Origin: Nioella sediminis
GTDB lineage: Bacteria > Pseudomonadota > Alphaproteobacteria > Rhodobacterales > Rhodobacteraceae
Direction: 5' to 3'
DNA: 64,000 nt
NCBI RefSeq assembly: GCF_001879695.1
Contig: NZ_MNBL01000054.1
Span: forward strand, 1 to 64,000
Shown in pieces: positions 37,377 to 47,626 of this stretch (its first letter is position 1; every line of letters begins with the position of its first letter). Position numbers and translations under genes: made by a program. A model generated the notes under the pieces. That model did not search any database. It was not told the DNA's origin and saw nothing but the letters and a program-made list of their open reading frames with translations.

Positions 37377-37943
37377 TCAGACCTGCATGATCTCTTCCTG
37401 TTTCGTCGCGAGAAAGGCGTCAACCTTGGCGATATGGGCGTCGGTGAGATCCTGCACTTCGCTTTCCCATAGCTTCTGGTCATCCTCGGACATGCCGTCG
37501 GCCTTGGCCTTCTTGATCTGATCCATGCCGTCGCGGCGCACATTGCGGATCGCAACGCGGGCGTGCTCGGCATAGTTTCCGGCCACCTTGGTCAGTTCGC
37601 GGCGACGTTCCTCGTTCAATTCCGGGATCGGCAGCATGATGATGGTGCCGTTCATCTGCGGATTGATGCCAAGGCCGCTTTCGCGAATGGCCTTTTCCAC
37701 CTTGTTCACCATCGACTTGTCCCAGACATTGATGGTGACCATGCGCGGTTCGGGCACGTTCACCGTGCCCACCTGGTTGATCGGGGTCATCTGGCCATAG
37801 GCCTCGACCTGCACCGGCTCCAGCATCGAGGCCGAGGCCCGGCCCGTGCGCAGCGATGCGAATTCCGTTCTGAGGGACGCCAGCGCGCCGTCCATCCGGC
37901 GGCTCAGATCGTCCAGATCAATCTCGATATCGTCCTCGGACAT
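37377..37943 (-). CDS. frr: ribosome recycling factor
   Basis: A 188-residue factor that splits post-termination ribosomes with EF-G. It shows the three-helix bundle pattern, [26 protein letters not shown] and [13 protein letters not shown]. It lies between pyrH and uppS, the commonest arrangement in proteobacteria. Confidence 0.96.
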   Translation of the reverse strand: MSEDDIEIDLDDLSRRMDGALASLRTEFASLRTGRASASMLEPVQVEAYGQMTPINQVGTVNVPEPRMVTINVWDKSMVNKVEKAIRESGLGINPQMNGTIIMLPIPELNEERRRELTKVAGNYAEHARVAIRNVRRDGMDQIKKAKADGMSEDDQKLWESEVQDLTDAHIAKVDAFLATKQEEIMQV

Positions 37944-37990
37944 GCCCGTTACTCCGTCAGGTCTTGATCGTTAAGGGGGTTCTACCGCGT

Positions 37991-38719
37991 TCACTGCACC
38001 TTTGTATAGGTGCCTTCCCCGGCGAGGATGCCTTTGAAGCCGCCGGGCTCATCGAGGCTGAAGACGATGATCGGCATGTCATTCTCGCGCGCGAGCGCGA
38101 TGGCCGAGGCATCCATGACCCCCAGATGCTGCGCCAGCACGTCGTCATAAGAGATCGTGTCGTAGCGCGTGGCGTCGTCATGCTTGACCGGGTCCTTGTC
38201 ATAGACGCCGTCCACCTTGGTGCCCTTGAAAATCGCCTGGCAGTTCATCTCGTTGGCGCGCAGCGTCGCGGCGGTATCCGTCGTGAAATAGGGGTTGCCG
38301 GTGCCGGCGGCGAAGATCACCACGCGCTTTTTCTCAAGGTGGCGCACGGCGCGGCGGCGGATGTAAGGCTCGCAGACCTGATCCATGGGAATGGCGCTGA
38401 TCACACGGGTATGGATGCCGAGTTTCTCCAACGCGCCCTGCATGGCCAGCGCGTTCATGACCGTGGCCAGCATCCCCATGTAGTCGGCCGTTGCCCGCTC
38501 CATCCCCTGGGCGCTGCCCTGCAGGCCCCGAAAGATATTGCCGCCACCGATGACCATGCAGATCTCGACCCCCATGGAATGCACCGACTGCACTTCCTTG
38601 GCGATGCGTTCGACGGTTGGCGGGTGCAGCCCGTATCCCTGATCGCCCATCAGCGCCTCTCCCGAGATTTTTAGCATGACGCGGGAATAGGCGGGTGCGT
38701 GCGCGGTATCGGAGGGCAT
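37991..38719 (-). CDS. pyrH: UMP kinase
   Basis: A 242-residue amino-acid-kinase-fold enzyme converting UMP to UDP. The N-terminal [17 protein letters not shown] and [13 protein letters not shown] bind the phosphates, and [13 protein letters not shown] follows. ATG 38719 is preceded by AAGGA; a frame to 38830 is non-coding. It begins the long envelope cluster. The genes usually found upstream (rpsB, tsf) are not here; miaA lies divergently instead. Confidence 0.95.
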   Translation of the reverse strand: MPSDTAHAPAYSRVMLKISGEALMGDQGYGLHPPTVERIAKEVQSVHSMGVEICMVIGGGNIFRGLQGSAQGMERATADYMGMLATVMNALAMQGALEKLGIHTRVISAIPMDQVCEPYIRRRAVRHLEKKRVVIFAAGTGNPYFTTDTAATLRANEMNCQAIFKGTKVDGVYDKDPVKHDDATRYDTISYDDVLAQHLGVMDASAIALARENDMPIIVFSLDEPGGFKGILAGEGTYTKVQ

Positions 38720-38881
38720 GGCGAATCCTTGATTGGTCTGGGCATGGCTGGCGCAAGGGGCAGCACCAGTTTGGGCTGCTTTGCGACCGGGGGCAACATG
38801 GCCTAAATAACAGGCAGGTTCAACGGGCAATCAGCCCTGCCTTGAAACCGGAAAGCGACATCAGGAACGGCGTGTAGAGCA

Positions 38882-39754
38882 TTGATAAACATAAATTCCC
38901 TCTCCGCTGAAAAGCCGATTCTGATTGCCGGACCAACCGCATCGGGCAAAACCGCGCTGGCGCTGGAAATCGCTGCGCGTCAAGGCGGACGGATTATCAA
39001 TGCCGATGCGTTGCAGGTCTATGACGGCTGGCGTGTCCTGACCGCACGCCCTTCCCCCGAAGAGGAAGCCGCCGCACCGCATGCCCTGTTCGGTCATGTG
39101 CCGTTCGATGCCGAGTACTCGACAGGCCATTGGCTGCGCGAGGCGGCTGCGCTGCTGTGGCAGGGGCCGCGCCCGATCATCGTGGGCGGCACCGGGCTTT
39201 ATTTCACCGCCCTGACCGAAGGGCTGGCCGATATTCCCGCCACCCCGCCCGAGATCAGGGCAGAGGCCGACGCAATGACGGCAGAGGCCATGCTGGCGGA
39301 GCTTGACCGCGAGGACCCAGAGATTGCCAACCGGATCGACCGGCAAAACCCGATGCGCATTCAACGGGCCTGGGAAGTGCTGCGCGCCACCGGGCGGCCG
39401 CTCTCCGCCTGGCAAGCCGAGACACCGGCGCCCGTGCTACCGCTTTCAAGGACGCAGCCCCTGCTGCTGGACGCAGACCGCGATTGGCTGGCAGAGCGAA
39501 TCGAGCGGCGCTTCGACCTGATGCTGGCGGGCGGTGCACTGGAGGAGGCCCGCGCGCTTGAACCGGTCTGGCACCGCGCGGCGGGCGCAAAGAAGGCCAT
39601 TGGCGGGCCAGAGCTGATTGCCGTCCTTCGCGGAGAGATGACTCTGCAACAGGCACGCGAAGCCGCCATCATCGGCAGTCGCCAATACGCCAAGCGGCAG
39701 CGCACCTGGTTCCGGGCCCGGATGGGCAACTGGCAGGCGATCCCCCTGCCCTGA
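38882..39754 (+). CDS. miaA: tRNA dimethylallyltransferase
   Basis: A 290-residue enzyme adding a dimethylallyl group to A37 of tRNAs reading UNN codons. The P-loop [11 protein letters not shown] is about 18 residues from the start, with [18 protein letters not shown] and GGTGLYF following. No ATG exists in frame before the P-loop. The only usual start is TTG at 38882, with a weak AGGAACGG 11 bases upstream and an in-frame TGA at 38843. It is divergent from pyrH. Confidence 0.9.
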   Translation: MININSLSAEKPILIAGPTASGKTALALEIAARQGGRIINADALQVYDGWRVLTARPSPEEEAAAPHALFGHVPFDAEYSTGHWLREAAALLWQGPRPIIVGGTGLYFTALTEGLADIPATPPEIRAEADAMTAEAMLAELDREDPEIANRIDRQNPMRIQRAWEVLRATGRPLSAWQAETPAPVLPLSRTQPLLLDADRDWLAERIERRFDLMLAGGALEEARALEPVWHRAAGAKKAIGGPELIAVLRGEMTLQQAREAAIIGSRQYAKRQRTWFRARMGNWQAIPLP

Positions 39755-39823
39755 CCCGGGCCAGAAGCGATTTCACCACGAGATCACTTTCCTTGCTGCG
39801 CTTCTGCGCCTAGGCTCCGCGCC

Positions 39824-40630
39824 ATGACACAGGTGTATCGCGTCACATCGCTGGCCAAACTGCGCAGCGCTGCTCCTTGGCGGCATGCGACCCTGCATTC
39901 GCATCCGCGACCGCAGCTTTTCTGGTTCACGCGCGGCCAGGGCCGGTTTTCCATCGGGGCGGTGACGCGGGGCTACGGGCCAAATACAGCGGTCTTCATC
40001 CCGGCCTCGACGATCTTGTCGCTGGAGATTTCCGGCCAGGTCCAGGGCGAGCTTCTGGAATTGCCGCTGGACCCGTCTCTGAACCTGCCGACCGTTCCGT
40101 TCCACATCCGGGTGACGAGCGTCGAGGCGCAGTCACAGTTTTCGGGCTATCTCGACAAGATCGAGCAGGAAATCGCGGCCCATGCGGCTGCACGGGACGA
40201 AGCCCTTCGCGCCTATGGGTTGTTGGTATCGGTCTGGATCGCCCGTCAGTTGACCATCCATGACGGCAGCATCCTGCGCGACCGGACCCATGTTCTGGCC
40301 GAGAAATATGCAGCCCTCGTCGAACGCGGGTTTCGCAGTGGCAAAGGGGTCGCGGATTACGCGGAACAGCTCGGGGTGACGCCGACACATCTGTCGCGCA
40401 TCTGCCGCGATGCTTCGGGCCGCCCGGCCCTGGCCATTCTGCAGGAACGCATTGTCCACGAAGCCTGCAAGATGCTGGTCGATTCCGACATGGCCGCGCG
40501 CGATATCGCCTCGGAACTCGGGTTTTCCTCCGCCGCATATTTCACGCGCGCGTTCTCGAAACTGACCGGGCGAACCCCGTCGGAGTTCCGAAAGCTTCCC
40601 CCGGCTCAACAGATTCTCGTGACCGGCTGA
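39824..40630 (+). CDS. AraC-family transcriptional regulator
   Basis: A 268-residue regulator with an N-terminal cupin-like sensing domain (TLHSHPRPQLFWFTRGQGRF, about 20-100) and C-terminal HTH domains (DYAEQLGVTPTHLSRICRD; then ARDIASELGFSSAAYFTRAF). It lies directly upstream of, and in line with, a peptide-type ABC transporter operon whose promoter region carries two ATGTCGCA direct repeats 22 bp apart, so it is the best candidate for its regulator. Effector unknown. Confidence 0.9.
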   Translation: MTQVYRVTSLAKLRSAAPWRHATLHSHPRPQLFWFTRGQGRFSIGAVTRGYGPNTAVFIPASTILSLEISGQVQGELLELPLDPSLNLPTVPFHIRVTSVEAQSQFSGYLDKIEQEIAAHAAARDEALRAYGLLVSVWIARQLTIHDGSILRDRTHVLAEKYAALVERGFRSGKGVADYAEQLGVTPTHLSRICRDASGRPALAILQERIVHEACKMLVDSDMAARDIASELGFSSAAYFTRAFSKLTGRTPSEFRKLPPAQQILVTG

Positions 40631-40682
40631 CCTGTCGCCCTTTCGGCAATGCTGCAGGTGCATGCGGGCGATCGCAAAGCAT

Positions 40683-40731
40683 ATGTCGCATTTCAACATT
40701 CCGCATGTCGCAAAATGACAAAAAAAGTCAT
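40683..40731 (+). promoter_or_regulatory. direct-repeat operator candidate upstream of ABC importer
   Basis: The octamer ATGTCGCA occurs at 40683-40690 and again at 40705-40712, two helical turns apart, as expected for an AraC-type dimer. A short inverted repeat, ATGAC-N7-GTCAT, follows at 40715-40731. It lies 50-100 bp after the AraC gene and about 130 bp before the binding-protein gene. The link to that regulator is inference. Confidence 0.5.
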
Positions 40732-40857
40732 GGCCGCACCATTGACGGGTGGCAGGGAAAGGTGCGGTAATGATCGCTGTAACTCATCTTCGGGATCGGC
40801 TGCTCTCCGACCTGAAGACGGGCAAAGAAGATAAGAGTGTGTCACAGGGAGACGACA

Positions 40858-42498
40858 ATGACGCAACAATCCACCTCTTTCCTCAAAACGCATCCCGCAG
40901 CGGAAATGTATGCAGAGGAATACAAAAAAGGCCAGATGAGCCGCCGCGAATTCCTGACCCGTGCCTCGGCACTCGGGGTCGGAACCGTCGCCGCCTATTC
41001 GATGATCGGCCTGTCGCCGGCTCAGGCCGACGGCCATATGGCAACCCCGTCCATGGGCGGCACCCTGCGTATCCAGCAGACCGTGCGTCCGGGCAAGGAC
41101 CCGCGTTCCTACGACTGGTCGGAACTGGGCAACATGTCCCGCGGCCTGACCGAGTACCTCGTGGAATACAACCGCGACGGGTCCTTCACCGGCCGCCTGC
41201 TGGAAAGCTGGGAAGCCAACGCAGACGCAACCCAGTACACCCTGCATGTGCGTCAGGGCGTGACCTGGAATAACGGCGATGCTTTCGACGCTGAAGACGT
41301 GGCCGCGAACTTCCGCGGCTGGTGCGACAGCTCGGTCGAGGGTAACTCGATGGCATCCCGCATGGGCGGCCTGGTCGACCCCGACACCGGCATGGCCCGC
41401 GAGGGCGGCATCGTTGTCGTCGACAGCCACACCGTGCAGCTCAACCTGCCCTCGGGCGACATCTCGATCATCGCAGGCGTGGCGGACTACCCTTCGGCCG
41501 TTCAGCACCGCGACCTGATCGGTCAGGACCCGCTGGTTCACGGCGTGGGCACCGGCGCTTACATGCTGGAAAGCCACGAAGTGGGCGTGGGCGCTGTCTG
41601 GGTCAAGAACCCCAACCACACCTACTGGGGCAATGCCTATCTCGACCGCGTCGAATTCGTTGACCTCGGCACCGATCCGGCGGCCTGGCTGTCCGGCGCG
41701 GAAGCCGAAGAATTCGACATGACCTACGAGACCACCGGTGACTTCATCGACATCTTCCAGGCCATCGGCTGGGAAACCTCGGAAGCCACCACAGCGGCCA
41801 CGCTGGTCATCCGCATGAACCAGGACAACGCCCCCTATGACAACGCGATGGTGCGTCAGGCCGTGAACATGGCTGTCGATCCGTCCGTGGTTCTGGAACT
41901 GGGTTATGCTGGTCGCGGGACGCTTGCGGAAAACCATCATGTCTGCCCGATCCACCCGGAATATGCGGAACTGCCCGCACGCACCGTGGACAAGGACGCC
42001 GCATATGCGCTGCTCCAGGAATCGGGCCACGCGGACCACGTGTTCGAGATCGTGTCGCTTGACGCGGGCTTCGAGCGGGACTCGACCGACGCCCTCGCCG
42101 CGCAGCTGCGGGACGCAGGCTTCAACGTCGATCGCCGCGTGATCCCGGGCTCGACCTTCTGGAACGATTGGGCAAGCTACCCGTTCTCCTCCACCACCTG
42201 GAACCACCGCGAACTGGGTGTCATGGTGCTGAACCTGGCCTATCGCTCGGGTGTGCCGTGGAACGAGACCGCCTATTCGAACCCGACCTTCGATGACCTG
42301 CTGACCCAGGCCAGCGGTATCCCGGACGCCGATGCGCGCCGTGAAATCATGGCCCAGATCGAGCAGATCATGCAGGACGATGCGGTTGTGAACCAGTCCT
42401 ACTGGCGCTCGCTCTATCGCAGCTACGTGCCGGGTCTGGTCAATGCAGACATGCATCCCAAGTTCGAGATCAACATCCACCACATCGGTTGGGCGTAA
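40858..42498 (+). CDS. ABC transporter substrate-binding protein, family 5 (peptide/nickel type)
   Basis: A 546-residue solute-binding protein of the DppA/OppA type. The N-terminal [21 protein letters not shown] is a twin-arginine signal, so it is probably exported folded by Tat after a long n-region of about 22 residues. The lobe pattern is that of family 5 ([26 protein letters not shown]). The ligand may be a peptide or another small molecule. Start ATG 40858 has GGGAG upstream. A terminator separates it from the permease genes. Confidence 0.9.
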   Translation: MTQQSTSFLKTHPAAEMYAEEYKKGQMSRREFLTRASALGVGTVAAYSMIGLSPAQADGHMATPSMGGTLRIQQTVRPGKDPRSYDWSELGNMSRGLTEYLVEYNRDGSFTGRLLESWEANADATQYTLHVRQGVTWNNGDAFDAEDVAANFRGWCDSSVEGNSMASRMGGLVDPDTGMAREGGIVVVDSHTVQLNLPSGDISIIAGVADYPSAVQHRDLIGQDPLVHGVGTGAYMLESHEVGVGAVWVKNPNHTYWGNAYLDRVEFVDLGTDPAAWLSGAEAEEFDMTYETTGDFIDIFQAIGWETSEATTAATLVIRMNQDNAPYDNAMVRQAVNMAVDPSVVLELGYAGRGTLAENHHVCPIHPEYAELPARTVDKDAAYALLQESGHADHVFEIVSLDAGFERDSTDALAAQLRDAGFNVDRRVIPGSTFWNDWASYPFSSTTWNHRELGVMVLNLAYRSGVPWNETAYSNPTFDDLLTQASGIPDADARREIMAQIEQIMQDDAVVNQSYWRSLYRSYVPGLVNADMHPKFEINIHHIGWA

Positions 42499-42509
42499 TG
42501 TGATCTTTG

Positions 42510-42538
42510 GGGCGGCGATGTGAATCGCCGCCCTTTTT
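42510..42538 (+). terminator. internal terminator/attenuator between binding-protein and permease genes
   Basis: A 9-bp GC-rich stem (gggcggcga / tcgccgccc) with a 6-nt loop is followed by TTTTT. It stands 12 bp after the binding-protein stop and about 100 bp before the first permease. Partial termination here would yield more binding protein than membrane components, a common design in ABC importer operons. Confidence 0.8.
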
Positions 42539-42640
42539 GCCTGCTGATACGGGGGTGGTCAGCACGACCATGCCTGTGCCCAACGGTTCACCAAGAAACC
42601 GGCCAACCCGCCTCAGGCGGCACTAGCGACAGGGAAACCC

Positions 42641-43726
42641 ATGGGACTCTTCATTCTACGCCGGCTCGGCGTCATGATCCTGACCGCGCTTTGCCTCACA
42701 TTCGTGGTCTTCTTCCTCACCAATCTCGGCCCCAACCTCGAAAAGCTTGCCAAGACGCAGGGCAACGCCCGTATGACGGACGCAGAGGTTGTGCAGTGGC
42801 TCGACAATCGCGGCTACAGCCGCCCGCTGCTGGTGCGCTATGGCGAATGGCTCGGCGTGGCGCCGGGCTGGACGCGGGTTGCCCCCGACGGAACCGAGAC
42901 CGGGCGCTGTGTCGAACCGGGTGGAACCATCGCGGAATCGCCCACTTTCTGCGGGGTGTTCCAGGGGGATCTTGGCTATTCCACCGTCTCCGCCGATGAT
43001 GTGTCCAATGTTGTTGGCGGTCGCCTGGCGCTGACCGGCTGGCTGATGTTGCTGGCCTTCTCGGTCATGGTGCCCGCCGCGCTGATTGTCGGCATCCTCG
43101 CCGGGATGCGCGAAGGCAGTCGACTTGACCGTAGCCTTTCCACCTTCTCCATCGCGTCAACCGCGACGCCTGAATACGTGTCCGGGGTGATCTTCATCAT
43201 CCTTCTTGCCTCCTCCACCTCGGGCCTGTCGCCGTGGCTGGCGGAAAACGGCTGGATCGACGGGCGCACCTTGTTCCTTGGCTCGGCCCGGTCGGCAATG
43301 AATGACATCACCTTCTGGAACTTCACCCTGCCGGTGATCACCATCGCGCTTTACGGCATGGGCTACATCGCCCGGATGACCCGCGCCTCGATGGCCGAGG
43401 TCATGACGGCGCAATACATCCGTACCGCGCGCCTCAAGGGTGTCAGCTTCCGCAACATCGTGCTGAAGCATGCGCTTCGGAACGCGCTGATCGCGCCCTT
43501 CACCGTCATCATGTTGCAGATCCCATGGCTGCTGACCGGTGTGGTGATCGTCGAGACGCTCTTCAACTACAATGGCTTCGGCTGGACGCTGGTTGAAGCG
43601 GCGGGGAACAATGACATCGAAATGCTGCTGACCTGCTCGGTCGTGGCTGTCTTCGTGGTTCTGCTGACGCAGCTGATTTCAGATATCGGCTATGTCTACC
43701 TGAACCCGCGTATCCGCATCTCGTAA
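42641..43726 (+). CDS. ABC transporter permease, DppB type
   Basis: A 361-residue inner-membrane permease with about six helices; the first is MGLFILRRLGVMILTALCLTFVV. A large periplasmic loop (about 40-120) contains two cysteines (GRCVEPGG, TFCGVF) that could pair. The EAA loop that docks the ATPase is YIRTARLKGVSFRNIVLKHA. It is the first permease after the internal terminator; the second permease starts 13 bp after its stop. Confidence 0.9.
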   Translation: MGLFILRRLGVMILTALCLTFVVFFLTNLGPNLEKLAKTQGNARMTDAEVVQWLDNRGYSRPLLVRYGEWLGVAPGWTRVAPDGTETGRCVEPGGTIAESPTFCGVFQGDLGYSTVSADDVSNVVGGRLALTGWLMLLAFSVMVPAALIVGILAGMREGSRLDRSLSTFSIASTATPEYVSGVIFIILLASSTSGLSPWLAENGWIDGRTLFLGSARSAMNDITFWNFTLPVITIALYGMGYIARMTRASMAEVMTAQYIRTARLKGVSFRNIVLKHALRNALIAPFTVIMLQIPWLLTGVVIVETLFNYNGFGWTLVEAAGNNDIEMLLTCSVVAVFVVLLTQLISDIGYVYLNPRIRIS

Positions 43727-43739
43727 GGAGGACCGAGCA

Positions 43740-45257
43740 ATGGAACAGCTTACCTGGACCGGGACCCTCGGGACCTTCCTGAACCCCATCATGCTGTGGG
43801 CGGTCTATGCCTTCTTCGCAGCTTTCGTCATCAACCTCGGCATGTCCCTGATCGGCATGCGGCAGGCCGACCCGATCGTGAATCCCGATCACACGATCAG
43901 CTACCAGTATGGGCCTGTCGATTATGCGCTGCTGGTCATGAAATACGCGGTCTTCGTGTTCCTCGGGGCGTTCGTCGTGCATATCATCGGCGGCATCGTC
44001 CAGCCGAGTCACGAAGCACGGGGCATCATCGGCGGACTTGGCGCGCGCTTCCTGCCCGTCTGGATCGCGCTGATCGTGTCTTTCGTGCTGTCGATCCGCT
44101 TCAAGCGGCGGCTTGGCCTTTATGGCAAGCTCTTCGACAACCTCATTGGCATGATCGGCTTTGGCCTGGCGATGTTCTGGCTGTTTACCGCCATCTTCGC
44201 CCCGATGATCGCCACTCATGGCGCCATCGACCAGGTGGCATCCATGCGCAACGCGGTGCCCGGATCGGCCGTGTCCGGCGGGGATGAGGGCCTGTTTGCC
44301 TACTACCTTCTGGGCGGTGACAACCTGGGCCGCGACGTGTTCAGCCGGATGATCTTCGGGGCGCGCGAGGTTCTGACCATCGCCCCTGCCGCGACGCTCT
44401 TCGCCTTCATGGTGGGGATCACGCTCGGCCTGCCTGCAGGCTATATGGGTGGTCGGTTCGACACGCTGATCACCTTCGTGGCCAACCTCGTTCTGGCCTT
44501 CCCGGTGATCCTGCTCTTCTACCTGCTGGTGACACCCGAGATCGTCGAGGCCGGGGTGCCGGTCTATATGGCGGCGGTGCTGTTCATCCTGCCGGTGGCC
44601 TTTGTCTGGGTGCTGCTCTATTCGCGCTACCGCGCGCAGCCGAGCATCATCAAATGGGTTGCGGTCCCGATCACGCTGGTGCTGCTGCTGCTCTATCTGG
44701 GCACGGTGTTCCAGTTCGATCCCTTCGTGTGGCTTGCCACGTCGTTCATCGGCTATCTCAATCAGGGCAACCCGGTTGCGGAGTGGATGGCAACGACGCA
44801 GGGCGAATATGAGCCACTGATCGGCATCCCGATCGACGGCAACCTGCTGATCGTCTTCGTGTCGGTGGTCTTCGTGAACAGCCCCACGGTGTTCCGTATC
44901 GTTCGCGGCCTCGTTCTGGATATCAAGACGCGGGACTACGTGGCTGCGGCCCAGACCCGTGGTGAAGGCCCGTGGTACATCATGCTGTGGGAGATTCTGC
45001 CCAATGCGCGGGGTCCGCTGATCGTCGATTTCTGTCTGCGCATCGGCTACACCACGATCCTTCTGGGGACCCTGGGTTTCTTCGGCCTCGGTGTTGACCC
45101 GGAAAGCGCCAACTGGGGCTCGACGATCAACGAGGGCCGGGCGCTTCTGCGGCTCTACCCACATCCGCCCCTGCCCCCGGCGCTGGCCCTTATGACGCTG
45201 GTGCTTGGCCTTAACCTGCTGGCCGATGGCCTGCGTGAAGAAAGCCTGAAGGACTGA
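43740..45257 (+). CDS. ABC transporter permease, DppC type, enlarged
   Basis: A 505-residue permease. The core matches DppC (GGDNLGRDVFSRMIFGAREVL; EAA loop YVAAAQTRGEGPWYIMLWEI), but it is about 200 residues longer than usual. About three additional membrane helices precede the first core helix (roughly residues 15-120), and a further hydrophobic insert of about 100 residues (265-375) splits the core. The extra parts contain charged loop residues and are not obviously another domain. It overlaps nothing and is followed 4 bp later by the ATPase gene. Confidence 0.88.
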   Translation: MEQLTWTGTLGTFLNPIMLWAVYAFFAAFVINLGMSLIGMRQADPIVNPDHTISYQYGPVDYALLVMKYAVFVFLGAFVVHIIGGIVQPSHEARGIIGGLGARFLPVWIALIVSFVLSIRFKRRLGLYGKLFDNLIGMIGFGLAMFWLFTAIFAPMIATHGAIDQVASMRNAVPGSAVSGGDEGLFAYYLLGGDNLGRDVFSRMIFGAREVLTIAPAATLFAFMVGITLGLPAGYMGGRFDTLITFVANLVLAFPVILLFYLLVTPEIVEAGVPVYMAAVLFILPVAFVWVLLYSRYRAQPSIIKWVAVPITLVLLLLYLGTVFQFDPFVWLATSFIGYLNQGNPVAEWMATTQGEYEPLIGIPIDGNLLIVFVSVVFVNSPTVFRIVRGLVLDIKTRDYVAAAQTRGEGPWYIMLWEILPNARGPLIVDFCLRIGYTTILLGTLGFFGLGVDPESANWGSTINEGRALLRLYPHPPLPPALALMTLVLGLNLLADGLREESLKD

Positions 45258-45261
45258 TCCC

Positions 45262-47343
45262 ATGACCGAGACATATGACGGACCGATCCTGGAAATCGAA
45301 AACCTCTCCATCAGCTTCTTCACGCGCCTGCGCGAGATTCCGGCGGTGATGGATTTCTCCTGCACGGTGATGCCGGGCGAGGCCATGGGTCTCGTCGGTG
45401 AATCCGGCTGCGGGAAATCCACCGTGGCGCTTGGGGTCATGCAGGACCTTGGCGTGAACGGGCGCATCGTGGGCGGCTCGATCAAGTTCAAGGGAAAGAA
45501 CCTGAACGAGATGTCATTGCAGGAACTTGCCAAGATCCGCGGCAAGGAAATCGCGATGATCTATCAGGAGCCGATGGCCTCGCTGAACCCTGCGATGAAA
45601 ATCGGCAAACAGCTGATGGAAGTGCCCATGATCCACGAGGGCGTGTCGGAAAAGGAGGCCTACAAGCGCGCCCTGGAAGTGGTCACCGATGTGCGCCTGC
45701 CGGACCCGGAACGGATGCTGGATGCCTATCCGCACCAGCTCTCTGGTGGTCAGCAGCAGCGGATTGTCATCGCGCTGGCGCTGATGGCAAACCCCTCGCT
45801 TCTGATCCTCGACGAGCCCACCACCGCGCTTGACGTGACGGTGGAGGCCGCGGTGGTCGAGATCGTCAAGGATCTGGGCAAGAAATACGGCACCTCGATG
45901 CTGTTCATCTCGCACAACCTGGGCCTGATCCTGGAAACCTGCGACCGGCTTTGCGTGATGTATTCGGGCGAAGCGGTGGAAACCGGGTCTATCAAGGACG
46001 TGTTCGACAAGATGCGCCACCCCTATACACAGGCGCTGTTCCGCTCGATCCCTCTGCCAGGGGCCGACAAGAACAGCCGCCCGCTGGTGGCCATTCCGGG
46101 CAACTTCCCCCTGCCCCATGAACGCCCGCCGGGCTGCAATTTCGGCCCCCGCTGCGACTATTTCGAGGGCGGTCGATGTGACGCCGGTGATATCAAGATG
46201 GACGGGATCGAGGGCGATGACCGACACGAGTCCCGCTGTCTGAAATTCCGGGAAATCGACTGGGAAGCGCCGATCATCGCCGGGGCCCAGACCGAAAAGG
46301 CGCAAGTGGGCGAGGTGGTGCTGAAGGTCGACAACCTCAAGAAATACTACGAGGTCGCGGCCAGTGCGCTGTTCAGCCATGGCGAGAAGAAAGTGGTGAA
46401 GGCCAACGAGACGCTCAGTTTCGAGGCCCGCGAATCCGAAACGCTCGCCATCGTGGGGGAATCGGGCTGCGGCAAGTCCACGCTCGCCAAGGTGCTGATG
46501 GGGCTGGAAACGGCCACCGACGGCCATGTGGTGCTGGACAACAAGGGCATCGAAGCGGTGCCGATTGAGGAACGCGACACCAAGACGGTGTCATCCATCC
46601 AGATGGTGTTCCAGAACCCGTTCGACACGCTGAACCCTTCAATGACCGTCGGCCGGCAGATCATCCGCGCGCTGGAGATCTTCAAGATCGGCAAGAACGA
46701 GGCCGAGCGGCGTCAGCGCATGCTGGAACTGCTGGACCTGGTGAAACTGCCCCGCGCCTTTGCCGAGCGGATGCCACGGCAGCTGTCGGGTGGCCAGAAA
46801 CAGCGCGTCGGCATCGCCCGCGCCTTTGCCGGTGATGCTCAGATCGTGGTGGCGGACGAACCCGTCTCGGCGCTTGACGTGTCTGTACAGGCCGCGGTGA
46901 CCGATCTGCTGATGGAGATTCAGCGCGAACAGAAAACGACGCTTCTTTTCATCAGCCACGACCTGTCCATCGTCCGCTACCTGTCGGATCGGGTGATGGT
47001 GATGTATCTGGGCCATGTGGTTGAAATCGGGACGACCGATCAGGTCTTCAGCCCGCCCTACCACCCCTATACCGAGGCCCTGCTGTCGGCTGTTCCGATT
47101 GCCGATACCTCGGTCGAAAAGGAACATATCGTTCTGGAAGGTGACATCCCCTCTGCCATGAATCCGCCGACCGGATGCCCGTTCCAGACGCGCTGCCGCT
47201 GGAAGAAGGACGTGCCGGGCGGGCTGTGTGAACGGGATGTGCCGCCGATGAAGAAACTGGCGGATGGGCACCAGATCAAGTGCCATCTGGCGGATGATGT
47301 TCTTGCCAAGATGCGGCCCGTCATCAAGATCGCTGCGGAGTAA
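45262..47343 (+). CDS. fused double ABC ATPase for peptide-type importer
   Basis: A 693-residue protein with two complete nucleotide-binding domains fused, equivalent to DppD-DppF. Both Walker A motifs read GESGCGKST; both have a signature (LSGGQQQR and LSGGQKQR) and Walker B (LLILDEPTTALDV and VVADEPVSALDV). Each half ends with the cysteine-rich oligopeptide C-terminal region (GCNFGPRCDYFEGGRC; GCPFQTRCRW). A single protein thus serves both sites. A strong terminator follows at 47367. Confidence 0.95.
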   Translation: MTETYDGPILEIENLSISFFTRLREIPAVMDFSCTVMPGEAMGLVGESGCGKSTVALGVMQDLGVNGRIVGGSIKFKGKNLNEMSLQELAKIRGKEIAMIYQEPMASLNPAMKIGKQLMEVPMIHEGVSEKEAYKRALEVVTDVRLPDPERMLDAYPHQLSGGQQQRIVIALALMANPSLLILDEPTTALDVTVEAAVVEIVKDLGKKYGTSMLFISHNLGLILETCDRLCVMYSGEAVETGSIKDVFDKMRHPYTQALFRSIPLPGADKNSRPLVAIPGNFPLPHERPPGCNFGPRCDYFEGGRCDAGDIKMDGIEGDDRHESRCLKFREIDWEAPIIAGAQTEKAQVGEVVLKVDNLKKYYEVAASALFSHGEKKVVKANETLSFEARESETLAIVGESGCGKSTLAKVLMGLETATDGHVVLDNKGIEAVPIEERDTKTVSSIQMVFQNPFDTLNPSMTVGRQIIRALEIFKIGKNEAERRQRMLELLDLVKLPRAFAERMPRQLSGGQKQRVGIARAFAGDAQIVVADEPVSALDVSVQAAVTDLLMEIQREQKTTLLFISHDLSIVRYLSDRVMVMYLGHVVEIGTTDQVFSPPYHPYTEALLSAVPIADTSVEKEHIVLEGDIPSAMNPPTGCPFQTRCRWKKDVPGGLCERDVPPMKKLADGHQIKCHLADDVLAKMRPVIKIAAE

Positions 47344-47366
47344 CTCCCGTCCATAGAACGACGTTG

Positions 47367-47393
47367 AAAGGCCCTCCTCTCGGGGGGCCTTTT
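47367..47393 (+). terminator. intrinsic terminator of ABC importer operon
   Basis: An 11-bp stem (aaaggccctcc / ggggggccttt, with one G-T pair) closes a TCTC loop and ends in TTTT. It lies 24 bp after the ATPase stop. Confidence 0.88.
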
Positions 47394-47431
47394 CACATGA
47401 AAACTACCGTGCAGAGCGCTGCTTTTCATGG

Positions 47432-47457
47432 AAAAAAGGGGGCCCGAAGGCCCCCTT
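47432..47457 (-). terminator. intrinsic terminator downstream of nrdJ
   Basis: Read on the minus strand, the stem aagggggcc / ggccccctt closes a TTCG tetraloop and is followed by a T run. It lies about 200 bp after the nrdJ stop, so nrdJ mRNA has a long 3' tail if termination occurs here. Confidence 0.8.
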
Positions 47458-47601
47458 GAGTCTCGCTGTTCAGGCTCACTGTTTATACCGCCCGGAGTTT
47501 TCTGCCTGCGGCCTGAACCGCGTCAGGGGCGAGCGCACCCGCCCCGTGTTTCAGAACCCGCGCCGGGGCAATTGGCGCGAATCCCGATCGTGTTGCGCGG
47601 G

Positions 47602-47623
47602 GAAAACTCTTCGAAGAGTTTTC
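47602..47623. repeat. perfect 22-bp palindrome, GAAAAC...GTTTTC class
   Basis: Arms gaaaactct / agagttttc meet at a central TTCGAA, 33 bp downstream of the nrdJ stop. It shares arm ends with the palindrome at 56380-56403. It has no T tract suited to a terminator on the minus strand. Confidence 0.7.
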
Positions 47624-47626
47624 AGA

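Noticed and set aside
43563-45545. A 660-codon open frame on minus, antisense to the permease gene
   Set aside because: Extremely rich in His, Asp, Arg and Gln, with no domain; the plus-strand permease is clear.
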